Source: Cyanobacteria bacterium UBA8803
Lineage (GTDB): Bacteria; Cyanobacteriota; Cyanobacteriia; Cyanobacteriales; Coleofasciculaceae
DNA length: 8,896 nt
Direction of reading: 5' to 3'
Assembly: GCA_003505715.1 (NCBI GenBank)
Contig: DNXU01000550.1
Location: 11,537 to 20,432, forward strand
Part shown: positions 6,995-8,896 of the stretch, one piece after another
Layout of the letters: every line of letters starts with the position of its first letter
Position numbering within the stretch: the first letter of the stretch is position 1
Translations under genes and position numbers: made by a program
Notes under the pieces: model-generated
The model's input: the letters and a program-made list of their open reading frames with translations, nothing else
Databases searched by the model: none
Told to the model about the DNA's origin: nothing

Positions 6995-7357
6995 GTGGAA
7001 AGCATTACACTGATTGCTCCCAACATTGCGGCAGCACTCCTCATGCTTCTGGGGGGAGCAGCATTGGTTTTTCCCAAAACGATGGCTGCCTTTGTGGGTA
7101 TTCAACCCATTGCTCCAGTTGGCGTTTCTGAAATTCGCTCAACACTTGGCAGCTTTTTTGTGGGGTTGGGAGCCGCTTGTTTATGGTTACAGTCTGCTGA
7201 TGCCTTTACAGTTCTCGGTGTCGCTTCTTTGGGAGCTGCAATGGTTCGCTTGCTATCGAGTGTGTTTGATCGCAGTGCCTCAATTAAGAATATTGGCGGT
7301 GTAGTTGCAGAGGCGTTACTCGGTGCCCTATTTCTTCTGAGTTGGGGTTGGAGCTGA
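6995..7357 (+). CDS. Small integral membrane protein, DUF4345-like
   Basis: A 120-residue, strongly hydrophobic protein with four likely transmembrane helices (about 5-26, 49-66, 69-89 and 99-118). Between the first two helices is the motif SEIRSTLGSFFVGLG (45-59), which resembles the conserved E-[IL]-R-x-x-[YL]-G-G/S core of DUF4345/DoxX-like membrane proteins. Function is unknown for this family. The start is a GTG at 6995: an in-frame TAG lies at 6989-6991 just upstream and the next in-frame ATG (7043) would delete most of helix 1. No convincing ribosome binding site precedes the GTG. The alkB gene begins 19-31 nt after its stop (7355-7357), so the two are probably co-transcribed. A coupled function in alkylation repair is only a guess from position. 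Confidence 0.75.
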   Translation: MESITLIAPNIAAALLMLLGGAALVFPKTMAAFVGIQPIAPVGVSEIRSTLGSFFVGLGAACLWLQSADAFTVLGVASLGAAMVRLLSSVFDRSASIKNIGGVVAEALLGALFLLSWGWS

Positions 7358-7388
7358 TTTCTTGCTGCCCTGAGTTTTGGCAAATGTT

Positions 7389-7976
7389 ATGCTCAATATC
7401 CCTCTCCAACTACCTGATGCAGATATCGTATTCTACCCATCTCTGCTAGATGAGCAGGAAAGCGATCGCATTTTCACACAACTATCTCAAACGCTCAACT
7501 GGCGACAGGACTGGATTAAAATTTACGGGCGCTCAATGCCTCAACCCAGACTAACGGCTTGGTATGCTAATCCCGGTATATCCTACACTTACTCCGGCAT
7601 TACAATGCACCCCTCACCCTGGACGCATACACTACTTGACCTTAAGGCAAAAGCTGAAGCGGTTTCTGGTGTGGTGTTCAACAGCGTGTTGCTCAATCTT
7701 TACCGAGATGGCAATGACAGTATGGGGTGGCACAGCGATGATGAACCTGAGTTGGGAGACAATCCAGTCATTGGTTCTCTGAGTTTGGGCGGAACACGGC
7801 GGTTCATGCTCCGACATCGAACCGAGAAAGCATTGAAGCATCAACTGGAGTTAACGTCTGGTAGTTTCCTCTTGATGCAAGGGACAACCCAGCACTATTG
7901 GCAGCATCAAATTCCTAAAACTCAACGTTTAGTTCCTCCCCGGATTAATTTGACCTTTAGAGTTATTTTCAATTAA
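7389..7976 (+). CDS. alkB: AlkB-family 2-oxoglutarate/Fe(II)-dependent dioxygenase (ALKBH2/3-like)
   Basis: An oxidative dealkylation enzyme; members use Fe(II), O2 and 2-oxoglutarate to remove methyl groups such as 1-methyladenine and 3-methylcytosine from nucleic acids. From the ATG at 7389 it has 195 residues, normal for the short ALKBH2/3-like type. In this numbering the iron ligands are H115 and D117 in GWHSDDE and H173 in HYWQHQIP. R185 and R191 in PPRINLTFR match the 2-oxoglutarate-binding R-x5-R of AlkB, and LNLYRDGNDSMGWHSDDE plus SLGGTRRFMLRHR are the typical core strands. All expected catalytic residues are present. A TTG at 7377 would add MANV; neither start has a clear ribosome binding site. 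It follows the DUF4345 gene closely, likely in one transcript. It contains a HIP1 site (7462). The exact substrate (DNA, RNA or both) cannot be told from sequence. Confidence 0.93.
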   Translation: MLNIPLQLPDADIVFYPSLLDEQESDRIFTQLSQTLNWRQDWIKIYGRSMPQPRLTAWYANPGISYTYSGITMHPSPWTHTLLDLKAKAEAVSGVVFNSVLLNLYRDGNDSMGWHSDDEPELGDNPVIGSLSLGGTRRFMLRHRTEKALKHQLELTSGSFLLMQGTTQHYWQHQIPKTQRLVPPRINLTFRVIFN

Positions 7977-8000
7977 CAAAAAAATGGGGGATGAACTGAT

Positions 8001-8041
8001 AAAAAACTTCCTCACTGCTCTGATCAAGCTAGTGAGGAAGT
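8001..8041 (-). terminator. Intrinsic terminator for the TPR gene transcript
   Basis: An 11-bp perfect stem: ACTTCCTCACT (8006-8016) pairs with AGTGAGGAAGT (8031-8041), and the loop contains an inner GCT/AGC pair. On the minus strand the stem is followed directly by a T-run (complement of the A's at 8001-8005), the layout of a Rho-independent terminator for leftward transcription. On the plus strand, where alkB ends at 7976, there is no T-run after the stem, so it would serve alkB only weakly if at all. Confidence 0.8.
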
Positions 8042-8122
8042 ACAATCGAATTCAGTGTCGTTAAAACGAGCTTCGTTAGCCAACTCCCGTCCCGATTCTT
8101 CCCTTAAAACCTCCAGTACCAT
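8024..8122 (-). CDS. Possible 32-residue small protein, or the frameshifted tail of the TPR protein
   Basis: An ATG shares one base with the TPR stop (TGATG at 8120-8124) and opens a frame of 32 codons, MVLEVLREESGRELANEARF and so on, ending with TGA inside the terminator hairpin. The same frame is open further upstream (back past the end of the TPR gene), where it reads KNNEKLRLMVLEVL. It is therefore either a translationally coupled small protein or the original C-terminus of the TPR protein put out of frame at the A5 run at 8142-8146. I do not recognise the sequence. It is helical and charged. Confidence 0.3.
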   Translation of the reverse strand: MVLEVLREESGRELANEARFNDTEFDCTSSLA

Positions 8123-8766
8123 CAAACGAAGTTTCTCGTTGTTTTTCGGTAGCGTTGTAAATTCTCTAGAGCCAAGCTGCGATTGTACGAGGCTAGATAA
8201 TGGTTAGGATTCATCTCTAAAACCCGGTCAAAAGAGGCGATCGCTTTCTTGTAACGTCCTAGTTTGGCTAAGGCTATACCACGGTTCAACCAGGCGGCGT
8301 GGCAGTTCAGATTTAAGGTTAGTGCCTGCTCGAAGCAAGCTAGAGCTTCTTCGTGAAGGGCTAGTTTACCCAGAGTGATCCCTTTATTCAACCAAGCTAA
8401 GGGAATTTTGGGATTGATTTTAATCGATCGCTCGTAGGATATAACAGCGTCTTGCAGCCTATCAGCATTATCTAAAGCATTGCCGCGATTTCCCCAAAAT
8501 GCAGCATTATTGGGATTAATAGCGATCGCTCGATCGAAGGAGGCAATAGCGGCTTCGTACTGATGCAAGTAATAAAGGACAAGTCCCTGCTGATGCCAAG
8601 CTGCCGCACTATCAGCATTGAGCCGCACGGCATGGTTAAAGGCATCTATCGCTTTGGTGTATTGACAGCGATCGAGGAGGGAATTGCCTAGCTCGAACCA
8701 GTAATCGAAGGAAGCTGTCAAGATCAAGGTATCAACAGCTACGAGTCCATTTCTGCTTGATTGCAT
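8122..8766 (-). CDS. Tetratricopeptide-repeat (TPR) protein
   Basis: A 214-residue protein built almost wholly of TPRs, protein-binding helix-turn-helix repeats. Five full 34-residue units follow from about residue 20 (21-53, 54-87, 88-121, 122-155, 156-189), with the usual W/Y-x-x-x-G and A-x-x-x-F/Y-x-x-A-x-x-x-N-P pattern, such as AWLNRGIALAKLGRYKKAI and SFDRAIAINPNNAAF. A sixth begins at 190 (YLASYNRSLALENLQRY) but stops after its first helix, replaced by KTTRNFV. The early end suggests a frameshifted or shortened C-terminus. There is no signal peptide or membrane helix, so it is probably cytosolic; the partner is unknown. The ATG at 8766 has GGAGG 9 nt upstream. The leader can form two mutually exclusive hairpins. 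It ends at the terminator at 8001-8041. Two HIP1 sites lie inside (8237, 8522). Confidence 0.88.
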   Translation of the reverse strand: MQSSRNGLVAVDTLILTASFDYWFELGNSLLDRCQYTKAIDAFNHAVRLNADSAAAWHQQGLVLYYLHQYEAAIASFDRAIAINPNNAAFWGNRGNALDNADRLQDAVISYERSIKINPKIPLAWLNKGITLGKLALHEEALACFEQALTLNLNCHAAWLNRGIALAKLGRYKKAIASFDRVLEMNPNHYLASYNRSLALENLQRYRKTTRNFV

Positions 8767-8775
8767 TAGGAAAAT

Positions 8776-8780
8776 CCTCC
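8776..8780 (-). promoter_or_regulatory. Ribosome binding site of the TPR gene
   Basis: GGAGG on the minus strand, 9 nt before the ATG at 8766. It decides this start and lies 1 nt downstream of a possible leader hairpin (8782-8798). Confidence 0.7.
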
Positions 8781-8781
8781 A

Positions 8782-8815
8782 TCAACTGGTCAAGTTGAGC
8801 CGTCGCTCAACTTGA
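8782..8815 (-). promoter_or_regulatory. Leader RNA with two mutually exclusive hairpins
   Basis: Hairpin A is an 11-bp perfect stem, TCAAGTTGAGC (8790-8800) with GCTCAACTTGA (8805-8815) around a 4-nt loop. Hairpin B is a 6-bp stem, TCAACT (8782-8787) with AGTTGA (8793-8798) around 5 nt, whose base is next to the ribosome binding site. Both use the segment 8793-8798, so only one can form at a time. No U-run follows A on the minus strand, so it is not a terminator; an effect on translation start or mRNA stability is more likely. Confidence 0.5.
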
Positions 8816-8850
8816 TTTATCGCTGGAGGGGAATAGCATATGCAAAAAAA

Positions 8851-8896
8851 GATGAGGGGATGAACGGATGAGTGTGTGAGGGTGTGAGGGTGTGAG
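8851..8896. repeat. Degenerate 8-bp tandem repeat (GTGTGAGG unit), cut by the window end
   Basis: Units in order: GATGAGG, GGATGAAC, GGATGAGT, GTGTGAGG, GTGTGAGG, GTGTGAG. The last three are near identical and the first three are diverged, which suggests ongoing expansion at one side. Its true length is unknown because the window stops inside it. It lies upstream of the TPR gene. A shorter G-rich run of related character (AGGGGTG repeated) occurs at 2684-2697. Confidence 0.75.

Noticed and set aside
6880..7077. Minus-strand open frame of 65 codons, with a 34-codon inner ATG start at 6984
   Set aside because: It overlaps the start of the DUF4345 gene on the other strand, resembles no known protein, has no ribosome binding site, and runs into repeat-like DNA.
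7102..7383. Minus-strand open frame of 93 codons opposite the DUF4345 gene
   Set aside because: It is antisense to a clear membrane-protein gene and has no recognisable domain.
8790..8815. 11-bp hairpin as an intrinsic terminator
   Set aside because: There is no U-run after it on the minus strand, only TTTAT on the plus strand, and no plus-strand gene ends nearby.

Overview
The window looks like cyanobacterial chromosome. The evidence is an 825-residue ClpC chaperone with cyanobacterial-type sequence, a cyanobacterial-style TPR protein, and six copies of the octamer GCGATCGC (the HIP1 motif) at 1174, 1856, 3677, 7462, 8237 and 8522. Genus cannot be decided from this sequence. No rRNA, tRNA, CRISPR array, transposase or integrase was seen.

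Region by region. (1) 46-2523 minus: clpC, a complete housekeeping gene. (2) 2695-3155: two gene remnants lying tail to tail with overlapping stop codons. On the plus strand is the C-terminal part of an ArfB/YaeJ-type peptidyl-tRNA hydrolase that lacks its GGQ domain. On the minus strand are about 45 C-terminal codons of a CrtI-type phytoene desaturase/FAD oxidoreductase. (3) 3136-3656 minus: a type II toxin-antitoxin pair, a DUF2281-like antitoxin followed by a PemK/MazF-like toxin, with a 16-nt overlap. The toxin stop lies at the edge of the desaturase remnant. (4) 3807-6662 minus: a large NACHT-family STAND NTPase with a helical N-terminus and 30 consecutive C-terminal pentapeptide repeats, resembling bacterial NLR-like defence proteins. 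(5) 6663-6994: a non-coding stretch with several short inverted repeats. (6) 6995-7976 plus: a small four-helix membrane protein (DUF4345-like) closely followed by an AlkB-family 2-oxoglutarate/Fe(II) dioxygenase, probably one transcript. (7) 8001-8766 minus: a TPR protein with a structured leader, a possible frameshifted tail, and a strong terminator hairpin. (8) 8851-8896: a degenerate 8-bp tandem repeat running off the window end.

The central block (NACHT NTPase, toxin-antitoxin) reads as an accessory, defence-type module next to broken housekeeping genes. It has no HIP1 site inside the NACHT gene, while clpC and the TPR gene carry two each. The most interesting points are the NACHT-pentapeptide protein beside a toxin-antitoxin pair, the doubly truncated tail-to-tail remnants that may mark a junction, and the leader RNA and A5 frameshift candidate of the TPR gene.
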